This document shows, piece after piece, positions 23,994-33,579 of a stretch of 64,000 nt of DNA. The stretch covers positions 913,702-977,701 of the forward strand of contig CAVTAI010000001.1 in assembly GCA_963732655.1 (NCBI GenBank), read 5' to 3'. Position numbers and translations under genes: made by a program. This stretch comes from CAVTWS01 sp963732655. Its GTDB lineage: Bacteria; Actinomycetota; Acidimicrobiia; Acidimicrobiales; SHLQ01. The notes under the pieces were generated by a model that was not told the DNA's origin, did not search any database, and saw nothing but the letters and a program-made list of their open reading frames with translations. Each line of letters opens with the position of its first letter. The stretch's first letter is position 1.

Positions 23994-25172
23994 ATGACCG
24001 CCTACGACACCGGCAAGCTGGCCGCTGCCCGCCTGCGGGCCGCGACGGTCCAGCCGTTCCTCGCCGAGGTGCTCTTCGCCATGACGCCCGTCGCCCGCCC
24101 GGGCCTCGGCAGCTTCGCCGTCGACGAGCACTGGCGTCTGCTGGTCGACCCGGCCCGCCTCGACGGGTGGTCGGTCCCCGAGGCGGCCAGCGTGCTGCTC
24201 CACGAGGCGGCCCACCTCGTCCGCGATCACGCGGGACGAGCGCGGGCGCTCATGGTGGGCGAGAACGAGCTCACGAGGTGGAACGTGGCCAGCGACGCCG
24301 AGATCAACGACGACCTGGTGCGCGACGGTGTCGAGCTCCCGGGCGGCGCGGTGATGCCGTCGACGCTGTCCCTGCCCGGCGGCCGGGCCGCCGAGTACTA
24401 CTTCGCCCAGCTCGGCGAACGCGATGAGCTGCCGCCGGTCGACGACTGCGGTGGGGGGTGCCACTCGTGCACGACGGGCGAGGCCCACGGTGCCCCTGAC
24501 GCCGGCGAGGCCGACGGGTTGCGCCCGTTCGAGCAGGATCTGCTGCGGCGCAAGGTGGCCCACGAGGTCATGGAGCGCGCCGGCTCGCGGCCGGGCCTCA
24601 AACCGGGCGGGTGGGACCGCTGGGCCATCGCCGTGCTCGAACCTCAGCTCGATTGGCGGGACCTACTGCGCAGCGCTCTGCGGTCCGGCATGGCCGCCAT
24701 GAGCGGAGCCGACGACTACACCTACCGGAGGCTCTCGCGCCGCCGGGTGGCTGGGGTGGTATTGCCCAGCACCAACAGCCCGGTCCCGGCGATCGCCGTC
24801 GTCGTCGACACGTCGGGGTCGATGCGTTCGGCGCAGTTGGCCGAGGCGTGGACCGAGGTGCGCGAGTGCCTCCGGCTGATGGGCACCAACCGGAGCCTGG
24901 TCACGGTCCTGGCCAACGACATCGATGTCTCCGTCATCGCCGACACGGGGCCCGAGGTCCAGATGTCGGGCGGGGGCGGTACGGACCTGCGCAAAGGCAT
25001 CGCGGCCGCCGTGCGCCTGCGCCCGAGGCCCGGACTCGTCGTGGTCCTGACCGACGGAGGTACGCCCTGGCCCGCCGACCCGCCACCCTGCCGGGTCGTG
25101 GTGGTCCTGCTCGGGACGGACGCCACCACGCCCGAGTGGACGACCACAGTCCGAATGCCTGCGGCGTCGTAG
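23994..25172 (+). CDS. DUF2201-type putative metallopeptidase with VWA-like domain
   Basis: 392 residues. The N-terminal metallopeptidase-like domain has the zinc motif HEAAH (SVLLHEAAHLVRDH, about 66-79) and DAEINDDLV. A Cys/Gly-rich loop, CGGGCHSC, lies near 152-159. The C-terminal VWA-like domain has VVDTSGSMRS (MIDAS DxSGS), GGGGTDLRKGI and VVLTDGGTPWP. It is the classic partner of MoxR ATPases. The stop at 25172 is followed by a 137-base gap with no recognisable feature. Confidence 0.9.
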   Translation: MTAYDTGKLAAARLRAATVQPFLAEVLFAMTPVARPGLGSFAVDEHWRLLVDPARLDGWSVPEAASVLLHEAAHLVRDHAGRARALMVGENELTRWNVASDAEINDDLVRDGVELPGGAVMPSTLSLPGGRAAEYYFAQLGERDELPPVDDCGGGCHSCTTGEAHGAPDAGEADGLRPFEQDLLRRKVAHEVMERAGSRPGLKPGGWDRWAIAVLEPQLDWRDLLRSALRSGMAAMSGADDYTYRRLSRRRVAGVVLPSTNSPVPAIAVVVDTSGSMRSAQLAEAWTEVRECLRLMGTNRSLVTVLANDIDVSVIADTGPEVQMSGGGGTDLRKGIAAAVRLRPRPGLVVVLTDGGTPWPADPPPCRVVVVLLGTDATTPEWTTTVRMPAAS

Positions 25173-25309
25173 CCGCCCGAGAAGTCAGCGAACAAGAGCC
25201 AGCTTGAACGTGCCGGCCGTGCACGTAAGGCCCTTGGTCCCTGCCGGCCGGCACCGGTGGCCGTACAGGATGGTCGACGCGATCCACGTCGCGGACAAGG
25301 GAGGTCGAT

Positions 25310-26791
25310 ATGCGGCCCGCTCGAATCATCGCGCTCGTTGTCGGCTGTCTCCTCGTGGTTCCTGGCTTGGCCATGATGCTCGGGGGCGGAGCGACGGGTC
25401 TCGCCTATGGCTTCGGTCGCGACAGCGACGGCTACATCAGCGCCCGCATCGACCAGGTCGAGTCTCAGACGGTGGCGGTCACTGCAGAGGACCTCGGGTT
25501 CGCGACCGATCCAGGCACGCCGGACTGGCTGTTGGATCGGCTCGACCTGGATGTTCGACTACGGGTGACGCCCGCATCGTCTGAGACCGAGGTGTTCGTC
25601 GGCATCGCCGCCGAGTCCGATGTCGACGCGTATCTCGACGGCGTCGCGCACGATGAGGTCACCGACATCGACGGTGATCGACCCGTGTACCGGACCCGAA
25701 GCGGTGGTACGACGGTCGCCGCGCCCACCACTCGGGACTTCTGGGTCGTGGCTGAATCGGGGCCCGGCACCCAAGAGGTCAGGTGGGAGGCCCGCGAGGG
25801 CCGCTGGGCCGTGGTGGTGATGAACGCCGAGGGCACACCCGGAGTGGCAGCCGATGTCGAAGCCGGTGCGAAGTCGGGCCTCGTCCTCCCGCTCGCCTTC
25901 AGCGTGCTCGGCCTCGGAGTGGCCCTGACCGCAGCTTCGGTCGCGCTGATCGTCACCGGAGCTCGTGGCGCCAGCCAACCCGTGGCGGCTCGGTCAGCGG
26001 GCGACGCGCCGGAGGCGATGGCCGAGGGCACTCCCGCTGAGGGGCATCCCGTGAGGTTGACGGCCACGCCAGACCCCCAGCTGTCACGGTGGCTGTGGTT
26101 GGTGAAGTGGTTCCTCGCCATCCCGCACTTCGTGGTGCTGGCGTTCTTGTGGGTCGCGTTCGTGGTGCTCACGATCGTGGCGGGCGTCGCGATCTTCTTC
26201 ACCGGGCGCTACCCCCGAGCTCTGTTCGATTTCAACGTCGGAGTCCTGCGCTGGACATGGCGGGTGAGCTTCTACGCCACCACGGGTGGAATCGGTACGG
26301 ACCGTTATCCACCGTTCAGCCTGCACGCCGAACCCGGCGACCCGGCGCACATCGACATCGCCTACCCGCAGCGTCTGTCGCGCGGGCTGGTCCTGATCAA
26401 GTGGTGGCTGCTCGCCATCCCCCACTATCTGATCATCGGGCTGCTGCTGGGTTCGATCAGCTGGATCCGCATCGGAGGTGGACCCTTCTCGATCGACGCC
26501 ACCGGCGGCGGTGGCCTGCTCGGCGTGCTGGTACTCGTCGCGGGGGTGTTGCTTCTGTTCAGCGGGACCTATCCCCCGGCTCTGTTCGATCTGATCGTCG
26601 GGTTCAACCGGTGGATCTACCGCGTGATCGCCTACGCCGCACTGATGACCGACCGCTATCCGCCGTTCCGCCTCGATCAGGGGCCCACCGAGCCACCGGC
26701 ATCCCCGCCCACCCCTGACGGGAGCGGGAACGATCTGGCCATCGACCTCCGCACCGAAGCACGCCACGCCGCCCACGCCTCACCGCCCTGA
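25310..26791 (+). CDS. DUF4389 membrane protein
   Basis: 493 residues. The N-terminal membrane helix (about 6-30) is followed by an extracytoplasmic domain (about 35-185), a second helix (about 190-215), and two DUF4389 repeats. Each repeat has a paired-helix core: LVKWFLAIPHFVVLAFLW with TGRYPRALFDFNVGVLRW, then LIKWWLLAIPHYLIIGLL with TYPPALFDLIVGFNRWIYR. Both carry the YPPF signature after the last helix. Function unknown; widespread in actinobacteria. It starts behind AAGGGAGGTCG. Confidence 0.85.
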   Translation: MRPARIIALVVGCLLVVPGLAMMLGGGATGLAYGFGRDSDGYISARIDQVESQTVAVTAEDLGFATDPGTPDWLLDRLDLDVRLRVTPASSETEVFVGIAAESDVDAYLDGVAHDEVTDIDGDRPVYRTRSGGTTVAAPTTRDFWVVAESGPGTQEVRWEAREGRWAVVVMNAEGTPGVAADVEAGAKSGLVLPLAFSVLGLGVALTAASVALIVTGARGASQPVAARSAGDAPEAMAEGTPAEGHPVRLTATPDPQLSRWLWLVKWFLAIPHFVVLAFLWVAFVVLTIVAGVAIFFTGRYPRALFDFNVGVLRWTWRVSFYATTGGIGTDRYPPFSLHAEPGDPAHIDIAYPQRLSRGLVLIKWWLLAIPHYLIIGLLLGSISWIRIGGGPFSIDATGGGGLLGVLVLVAGVLLLFSGTYPPALFDLIVGFNRWIYRVIAYAALMTDRYPPFRLDQGPTEPPASPPTPDGSGNDLAIDLRTEARHAAHASPP

Positions 26792-26836
26792 TCGCGCCTG
26801 CCGATGAAGACGGCGCATCAGCCTCACGGTCCGCAG

Positions 26837-27754
26837 TCATTCACCGCGAAGGAGATCCGCCGCGGACCGTTGCGTCGTGCGCGAGGAGGCCAGGGCCCCG
26901 AGCCCGGCCGACACGCCGACGGCGAGGACCGCGACCACGAGGACCACGTCGACACCGAGACCGGGCATCCATCCCGGGCCGACCCCGATCCCGCTGCTCA
27001 CCGCATCGGACAGCAGCCGGAACATCACCAACCCCAGAGGTACACCGACGGCCACGGCGACGAGTCCGAGCGCGCCCCCCGCCATGGTCCCCTGCCGGAC
27101 GAGTTGGTGAGGCGTGAAGCCAAGAGCCAGCTGCACGCCGGCGCGCTGCGCTGACTCGCGACTCGAGGTCAGCATCGTCGAGAGCAGGTTGGCGCCGGCG
27201 GCATTGCGGCGATCGGTCATCTCCAGCAGCCGGCACTCGAAGGCCCGACCCGGATGCGGCGGCGATTGCATCGCGAACCACGCCACCGCCGAACCCGCGT
27301 CGACATGGCCGATGATGCACAACCCCAGGTCGAGGAACAGCACCCAGTCGCAGTCAGCGGTGGCCTGGGTACGGTCGCCGATCGGCAGGCTGCGAACCCG
27401 GTCCTCGATCCCCCGGAACACGACATCGATCTGAAGCGACGCCTCGGTCCTCAACGGCGGTGCCGACGCGGTCTGCAACGCCACCGTGTCGAAGAGCACG
27501 AGGACGTCCGGACGCACGATGACCACGCCGTCGGTTCCCGTGGTCGCCGACAGCACGGTCGTCGCGGCGCGGCTCGGGTCGGGCACCTCGGCCCGGCCGG
27601 GCGCGACTCGAGTGGGGTCCGCTATCCACGGCGTGACCCGCACGGTCACCGTCACCAGCGCACCCGGCAGAGCCCTGCCGTCCATGAAATCCGCCACCGT
27701 CAGGCGCAGTTCCGTACCCGCCCGGCGACCTCGCCCACCGGGTAGCAACATCAC
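26837..27754 (-). pseudogene. degenerate FtsX-like permease, C-terminal part recognisable
   Basis: 305 codons open. The last ~110 residues look like the end of an FtsX-type ABC permease: ANLLSTMLTSSRESAQRAGV, LALGFTPHQLVRQGTMAG and two membrane helices (GLVAVAVGVPLGLVMFRLL, VVLVVAVLAVGVSAGLGAL). Full-length relatives have four or more helices and 400-800 residues. The N-terminal part resembles no permease I know and lacks membrane helices. I read it as a decayed or internally deleted gene at the edge of a degenerate region. Confidence 0.45.
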
Positions 27755-27991
27755 CGCAACCGCATCGACGCGCGCACGAAGTCACCGTACTACCGACCGA
27801 CGGTCTGTGAGGGCGGCCGAAATCGCTCTGCGACGCGCGACTCCACCATCGGACAGAACCGGCGCCAAGCGCGTGCGATCAATGTGCGAAGGATCTTGTG
27901 GACCCGGTCCCCGCAGCCTCGGACAGAGCCCTGAGCGGGGTGGCTTGCAGGGTGGGTGATGCCGGAGTCGAGTTCGTGCCCTCGACGCACC

Positions 27992-30070
27992 TCATCCGGC
28001 GTGGCGGCCGACCGTCGGCCTGACATCCGTCGCGCGGCGGCGGAGATCGGTGATGGCGGAGTGCACAGCCTCGACGACGTAACGGGCGAACTCCGCCGGT
28101 TCCATCGATGCGCCGGCCGCCCTCAGGTCGGCGAGATCGTCGTCGCCGAACGTTGCCCGCAGCGCCTCCATCGCCTGCTCGATGCGCCGCTCGTCGTCTG
28201 TGGTTCGCGGAAACCGGAGTCGGGCCGCATCCTCGGCCCCGAACATGACGCCGACTGCGACGTGGTCGCCGAGGCGCATCAGTGCGTATGCGATGAGTCG
28301 CACGACAAACCAGTGCGTCGGCGAGTAGCTCGCCCGATGCCAGTACTGCAGACGGTCGAGGACCACAGTCAGCTCCTCGATGGGCGTCGCCGACGGGTCC
28401 CGGACGAAGAGGGCGCTGGACAGCCCTGCCGCTTCGCTCAGCGTGTTGTCGACCGACCGTGCCAACTCGACGGGGTGCGCGAACAAGGCGAGCGACCGCG
28501 CTGGCTCGCTCGCCATCAGCGCGACGCCGTCTCCCCACAAGGTGGAGGCCAGCGCTGACGGATTCCCGAGCGCTTCGGCGAGCGCCACGCCCTCCTCGGC
28601 GATGGTCGTTCCGTCGAGCCTCAGCAGAGCTCGGCTGTAGGCGACCTGACCGGTCGTGATGGCGAGGTTGAAGTGGTCGCCGTTGTCGCTGGCGATGCGG
28701 CGGCACCGTTCGAAGCCGTCGAGATGGGCCTCGATGTCACCTCGAAAACCGGCGATCAACGCGGCGGTTTGCTCGACCAGGAAGCTGGACGAGCCCGTGC
28801 CCCGGGCGTCGGTGAGATGGTGCTCGGCTTCGACAAAGGCGCCGCGGGCCCACGCCATCTGCGACGCCGTCGCGCACGCGTCGGCCCATTTCTGGTGCGA
28901 GCGAGCCCCCGGCATGGAAACCGAGCGGGCCGCCCACTCTCCGATCTCCGCGCGCATGCGCAACAACGCGTAGTCGTGGAGGGCGGGCACGAAGCGCAGC
29001 GCGCCGTCGATGTCACCAGAGGACACGAGCCATGCGTGGGCGGCGCCCAGGTTGGCCAGATCGGCACTCACCGCCCGTACCCAGCGCTGCTCGTCGCGAC
29101 CTCGTATCCCGACATGGGCGGCCTCGACCATGGCGAGGTACTGCTGCGCGTGCCGCCTCCGCATCTCGTCCAGCTCACCTCGCTGGTCGAGTTGCTCGCG
29201 CCCGAACTCGCGGAAGGTCTCCACGAGTTGGTAGCGGGAGTCGTCGGTGTCCCCGCCGGGACGACGGAAACCATCGAAAGTTCGACGAGTCCGACGAGGA
29301 GGTCGGCGGCGTCGGACTCGTCGATGGTCCCGCCGGTTGCCGCCCCTTCCACGGCTTCGACCGTGAAGCTGCCCGAGAACACCGACAACCGGTCGAACAG
29401 CAAACGCAGGTCGGACGACAACAACTCGTAGGACCACTCCAACGTGCGCCGCATGCTGCGGCGGCGTCATCGAACGCACCCGGGCCGCGGCCAACTCGAT
29501 GGCCAACGGAAGCCCGTCGAGATGCCGGCACAGTTCCGCCGTCGCCGCAAGGTTGGCCGGTGTCAGCTCGAACATGGCCTGCGCCGCCCGCGCCCGCTCG
29601 GCGAAGAGCTGGATGACCGGGGCGGCCATCAGCTCCTCACTCGTCGCGTGCTCGTCCGGCACGTCGAGCGGCTCGAGAACCATCAAGCGTTCGCCGACCA
29701 CATCGAGCGGCACACGACTGGTGGCCAGGACACGCACCCGGGGACATTGCTCCAGCAGCGCACGCGCCACCCGAGCGCTCTCGGCCAGGAGGTGCTCGCA
29801 GTTGTCGAGCACGACGAGCGCTTCACGATCGGCGTAGACCTCGACGATCTTCGTCATCGCGTCCTTCTCGGGGCCCGGGACCACACCCGTCGACGACGCC
29901 AACGCGTGCACCACCGCCCCGGGCTCGCTCAGCGGCGCCAGCTCGCACCACCACGTCCCGTCCGGAAACCGCACTGCGGCATCGGCGGCCACGGCCTGCG
30001 CGAGGCGGGTCTTGCCGACGCCGCCGTACCCGGTCAACGTGACCAGACGGCGCTCCGAGAGAACCTGCAT
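27992..30070 (-). pseudogene. NB-ARC/LuxR-type ATPase regulator, truncated and internally broken
   Basis: The start is at a P-loop (RRLVTLTGYGGVGKTRLAQAVA), with LVVLDNCEHLLAESARV (Walker B) and LDGLPLAIELAAARVRSMTP as in AfsR/LuxR-like STAND regulators. The expected 30 or so residues before the P-loop and any N-terminal DNA-binding domain are missing. After RSMTPP the frame is lost with a deletion. The sequence RRTLEWSYELLSS to LSMVSVV continues in another frame (about 29270-29455), then the first frame resumes at RYQLVETFREFG into a helical repeat tail. At least two frame breaks plus truncation: a pseudogene. Confidence 0.75.
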
Positions 30071-30314
30071 GACGCCCGCCCTACGTCGCCTACATCACGC
30101 TTCTCGGCCTGCAGCTCCTGCGGCAGCCGATCGCCATCTCGGTCGATCAGCGTGTCGTCCGACGCTAGGAGAGCGACGAGGGCGCCGGCCCTCCGCACCG
30201 CCTTGCCGTGACCCAGAACGCGGCCATGGCCGACGACATCGCCGACCACGCCTCCAACCCGGTTGCGGTTCTCTCCGTCGGCGGCGGACTGTTCGGCCGA
30301 GGGCTCCTCAACGG

Positions 30315-30754
30315 CTGGGCCTCACCGAGTTCCCCATCGCCACCTCCACCCGGGTGGGCGACCCCGACCAATGGCATGCCGACACGGTCGGGGCGCCGGT
30401 CCCCGGCGTCTCGACGCGTTCGACGATCTCGGGTACCTCCGCACTGGCGACCTCGGGTTCGTCGACGCGAACGGGAACGTCCACATCACGGGCCGCCTCA
30501 AGGACATCATCATCCGCAAGGCCGAGAACATCAGCGCCATCGAGGTCGAGAACGCACTGTTCAGTCACCCCGCGGTCGCCGATGTCGCAGTGATCGGTGT
30601 CCCCGACCCCACCGGCGGCGAGCCGGTCTGCGCCGCCCTCGGGCTTGCCGCTCAGAAGATCCCCGAGCAGCTGGAGTTCACGACATCGCTTCCGCGCAAC
30701 CCGGCCGGCCAAGGTCGTCAAGCACGAGGTCAAGGCGACGCTGTTCGGCGAGTA
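30315..30754 (+). pseudogene. C-terminal relic of an acyl-CoA/fatty-acid-CoA ligase
   Basis: Three frames are needed. GLTEFPIATSTRVGDPDQ (adenylation motif region) ends at APVPGV. After a deletion of about 40 residues, FDDLGYLRTGDLGFVDANG and GRLKDIIIRKAENISAIEVE (hinge and C-domain) follow. After one more base shift the sequence reads KVVKHEVKATLFGE. The N-terminal ATP-binding half is gone. Together with the truncated regulator next to it, this marks a decayed stretch. The 30071-30314 gap has no gene I can support. Confidence 0.75.
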
Positions 30755-30782
30755 GGCCGGACGAGGGGATGGCTGCGCACAC

Positions 30783-31844
30783 CTACGGCACGAGCGGCGG
30801 ATAGTAATTCTCGGCGCCGATCTGTTCGACGTCGGCGAGCCAGTTGCTCGCATAGGCGCTGCTCTGGGTCGTCGTATCGCCCGTCTCGAGCACCCAGGCC
30901 TGCCGCTTGTAGGTCCAGTTGGAGCTGTCCAGCTGGTGGGCCAAGCGCCAATGGCGCACCGCGTCGTCGTGGTGGCCGGCACGGTGGAGGTGCTCGCCGA
31001 GCTCGAAGTGCGCGGCCGCGGTGGCCACCTCCAAAGGGCGCGGTCGAGAACGGGCGACCACCTCGTCGGGCGACAACACGTAGCGGCTGTCGTGGCCCCG
31101 GTCGACCCAGTCCTGCATCATCTCGAGAGAGCGCTCTGGGTCGATGTGCATCCGGGAGATGTGCTCGGCGGCGGCTCGCGCACCCGGCGGCAACTCATCC
31201 AGCATGTCGAGAACTTGCAGCGTCGGGGTCGATCCCGGCCACGCCGGCTCGGCCGGCCGAACGATCGTTCCTTCCTCGTCGATCCACACGGTCGACGGCA
31301 CGTTGACGATGCCGAACAGCTCGTCGACCACGTGCGACTCGTCGATCAGGCTCGGATGGGTCGCCTCAGCGGCATCGATCCACGGGCCGGCCGCCTCGAC
31401 GCCGCCGGTGTCGAGGGCCACCGTCACGATCTCGACCCCTGCGCCTGCCCACTGTCTGTTCAGCGCCTGCCACCCGGGCAGGTCCATACGGCAGCCTCAC
31501 CACGAGGCCCAGGCCACGAGGAGGACCTTCTTGCCCAGCAGGCTCGACAGGCGGAACGGGTTCCCTTCGCGATCGGGCAGCTCCAGCTCGGGAGCCCGGG
31601 CCGTCGTGAGGGCCCGCCCGGTCGGCCCGGTCTCGGGACCTACGGCCAGCAGACCATGAACCGGATCGGACACGACCGGCATCCCCAGCCGCTCGGCGAG
31701 GACTTCGACGTCGACGAGTCCATCGGTGACGGCCTCGGGAAGCGGGACGCAATGATCTCCCTTACATGCTCCCTGCGGCTTGATCTCCCAGCCCGTGCGC
31801 TTCAACAGATCGGCCGGGGTGACTCGCGGCGCGTCGAGAATCAT
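30783..31844 (-). CDS. thioredoxin-fold (ResA/TlpA-like) selenoprotein, WASW-Sec-GC motif
   Basis: One continuous frame of 353 codons interrupted only by TGA at 31497-31499. The N-terminal part (MILDAPRVTPADLLKRTG..., residues 1-115) contains PELELPDREGNPFRLSSLLG and KKVLLVAWASW, the entry to a thioredoxin active site. After the TGA come GCRMDLPGWQALNRQW, VEIVTVALDTGG and VPSTVWIDEEGTIV (cis-Pro region), then a helical C-terminal half with a TPR-like pair. The TGA occupies the position of the first redox cysteine, giving Sec-G-C. A SECIS-like hairpin follows 14 bases later. It fits the ResA-like WAxxUGC family I recall from genome annotation. A stop-split gene is the alternative. Confidence 0.82.
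31466..31482 (-). promoter_or_regulatory. bacterial SECIS-like hairpin
   Basis: In the mRNA, CCUGCC and GGCAGG form a perfect six-pair stem with the five-base loop CGGGU. The loop begins 20 bases after the UGA and has G as its second base. Bacterial SECIS elements need a small apical loop with a G in its first two positions about 16-37 bases after the UGA, so geometry and loop both fit. SelB would bind here. Confidence 0.72.
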
Positions 31845-31862
31845 CGAGTCTGCTCCTCGGGT

Positions 31863-32291
31863 TCAGGCTGGCTCGAACAGGGGCACGACATGCTCACCGT
31901 TGCGTTCGAAAACCACGGTTACCGCCATACCGATCCTCAGCGCTTCCGGCTCGCAGCCGACGATGTTCGTCGGCAGGCGTAGGTCCTCCTGCTCGTCGAG
32001 TACCACGATGGCGATGTTGTAGGGCGGCTTGACCTCGGGGTTGAACGTCTGCTCGTTGACGGTGAACGAAAAGACCGTCCCGAGGCCGCTCACGGGTCGG
32101 GCAAACAGCGCTCCCCCACACGCAGCGCACGTCACAGCAGGCGGATGCACCCAATGTCGGCAAGGCTCACAGTGGCTGATCAGGAGCTGGCCGTCGGCCC
32201 CGCCCGTCCAGTACGAACGGTTCAGATCCGTCAACTCGGGGAGCAGGCGAGGAGTCTCGGGCTCGACCATCCGCGCCCCTGTGGTGTTCAT
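31863..32291 (-). CDS. DUF35 / Zn-ribbon OB-fold protein
   Basis: 142 residues. The rubredoxin-like zinc ribbon has CEPCRHWVHPPAVTCAACGG, two C-x2-C pairs, and an OB fold follows: GTVFSFTVNEQTFNP, then PYNIAIVVLDEQEDLRL and IGMAVTVVFER. DUF35 proteins act as acyl-CoA-binding partners of SCP2-type thiolases and aldolases (for example the steroid side-chain aldolase). It lies divergent from just such a thiolase (32397), with a TTGAC-N6-GTCAA site in between. Confidence 0.9.
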   Translation of the reverse strand: MNTTGARMVEPETPRLLPELTDLNRSYWTGGADGQLLISHCEPCRHWVHPPAVTCAACGGALFARPVSGLGTVFSFTVNEQTFNPEVKPPYNIAIVVLDEQEDLRLPTNIVGCEPEALRIGMAVTVVFERNGEHVVPLFEPA

Positions 32292-32324
32292 GGCCCACGA
32301 CGATAGCCGAGACTCTCGAGGAAC

Positions 32325-32340
32325 CTGACAGGAGCGTCAA
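32325..32340. promoter_or_regulatory. operator candidate CTGAC-AGGAGC-GTCAA
   Basis: One of six copies of the TTGAC-N6-GTCAA palindrome, here with one mismatch in the left arm. It is 33 bases upstream of the DUF35 start and 56 bases upstream of the thiolase start, so it can serve both. Confidence 0.55.
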
Positions 32341-32396
32341 GTCGACCTACGGTGGTGCACGCCGACCGGCCGACCGTGCCCAAGATGGAGGAAGCA

Positions 32397-33570
32397 GTGA
32401 TCGACACCCCCGAGAAGCACGCCATCATCTCCGGCATCGGCATCTCGCGCGTCGGCCGTAAGACCGGGATACCCGGGCTGGAACTCTCGCTCGAGGTCGA
32501 CGCGGGCGGCCATCGCCGATGCGGGGCTCAGCGTCGACGACCTCGACGGCATCGCAACCTTTGGCGACACCCCGATGCGCCAGGTCCGTGAAAGCCTCGG
32601 GATGGAGAAGCCCGACTACCGCGGCGGCGGCTTCGACACCGCCGGCCTCCTTTCCCCGGTCACCGGCGCCGCGGTAACGGTTGGTCAGCGCCGGGCCCGC
32701 CACGTGCTCGTCTACCGAACCGTCCAGATGATGGGAGGCGCCTTCGACGCCGGAACCGACGAGGTCGAGGACGAGGGCCCGAGCCTGGAAGCGACCATGG
32801 GTGAGATCATGGGAGACCTGAGCCCGCTCCTCGCTCACCACGCCTACTCGGCGGTCAACTGGTTGGCGCTGCACTGCCGTCGACACATGCATCTCTACGG
32901 CACGACGAAGGAGCAGCTCGGCTGGCTGGCCATCAACAGCAGAAAGAACGCGGCGCTCAATCCGCTCGCCACGTACCGCGACCCGATCACCATGGAGGAC
33001 TACCTCAGCGCTCGCACGATCTCCGCGCCGCTCGGGCTGCTCGACTGCGACGTTCCCGTCGATGGGTCGATCGCCTTCGTGATCTCTCACGAGGACCACG
33101 CGTCGGACTGCCCCAGTCCCCCGGTGCGCTTCGAGAGCATCGGAGGCTCCACCGGCCCAGGCGCCTGGGTCGACCGACCCGACTACCCGAAGATGGCGTC
33201 GTCCGACGCGGCCGCCGAGCTGTGGAGCCGCACCAACCTCACCGTCGACGACCTCGACGTGGCGCAGCTCTACGACGGCTTCACGTTCCTGACATTCGCC
33301 TGGTTGGAGGCCCTCGGCATCTGCGGCGAGGGTGAGGCGGGTCCGTATGTCGAAGGGGCCAGCCGTATCGCTCTCGACGGCACCTTGCCGCTCAACACCT
33401 ATGGTGGACAGCTGTCGGCCGGGCGCATGCACGGGTACTGGGTGCTGCACGAAGCGTGTCTCCAGCTGCGCCGACAAGCGGGCGAGCGTCAGGTCGCCAA
33501 CGATCCCGAGGTCGCGGTCGTGGCCGCCGGGGGCGGCCCGATCGCCGGTTGCCTGCTGCTCACGCGCTAG
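32397..33570 (+). pseudogene. SCP2/lipid-transfer-type thiolase, one frameshift
   Basis: Starts at a GTG behind GGAGGAAGCA: VIDTPEKHAIISGIGIS, then GIPGLELSLE. One extra G near 32495-32496 breaks the frame. Downstream it continues as TRAAIADAGLSVDDLDGIATFG, through RQVRESLGMEK and DVAQLYDGFTFLTFAWLEALG, to NTYGGQLSAGRMHG and a VVAAGGGPIAGCLLL end. Correcting the base gives about 390 residues, normal for non-decarboxylating SCP2-type thiolase-like proteins that pair with DUF35. The partner gene is divergent and adjacent, so I suspect an assembly error rather than loss. Confidence 0.78.
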
Positions 33571-33579
33571 ATCTCACTC

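Noticed and set aside
31485..31487. Downstream ATG as the start of a separate thioredoxin-like gene
   Set aside because: It lies in the same frame as the upstream half, with no ribosome site, in the middle of a thioredoxin active-site motif; one UGA-containing gene is simpler.
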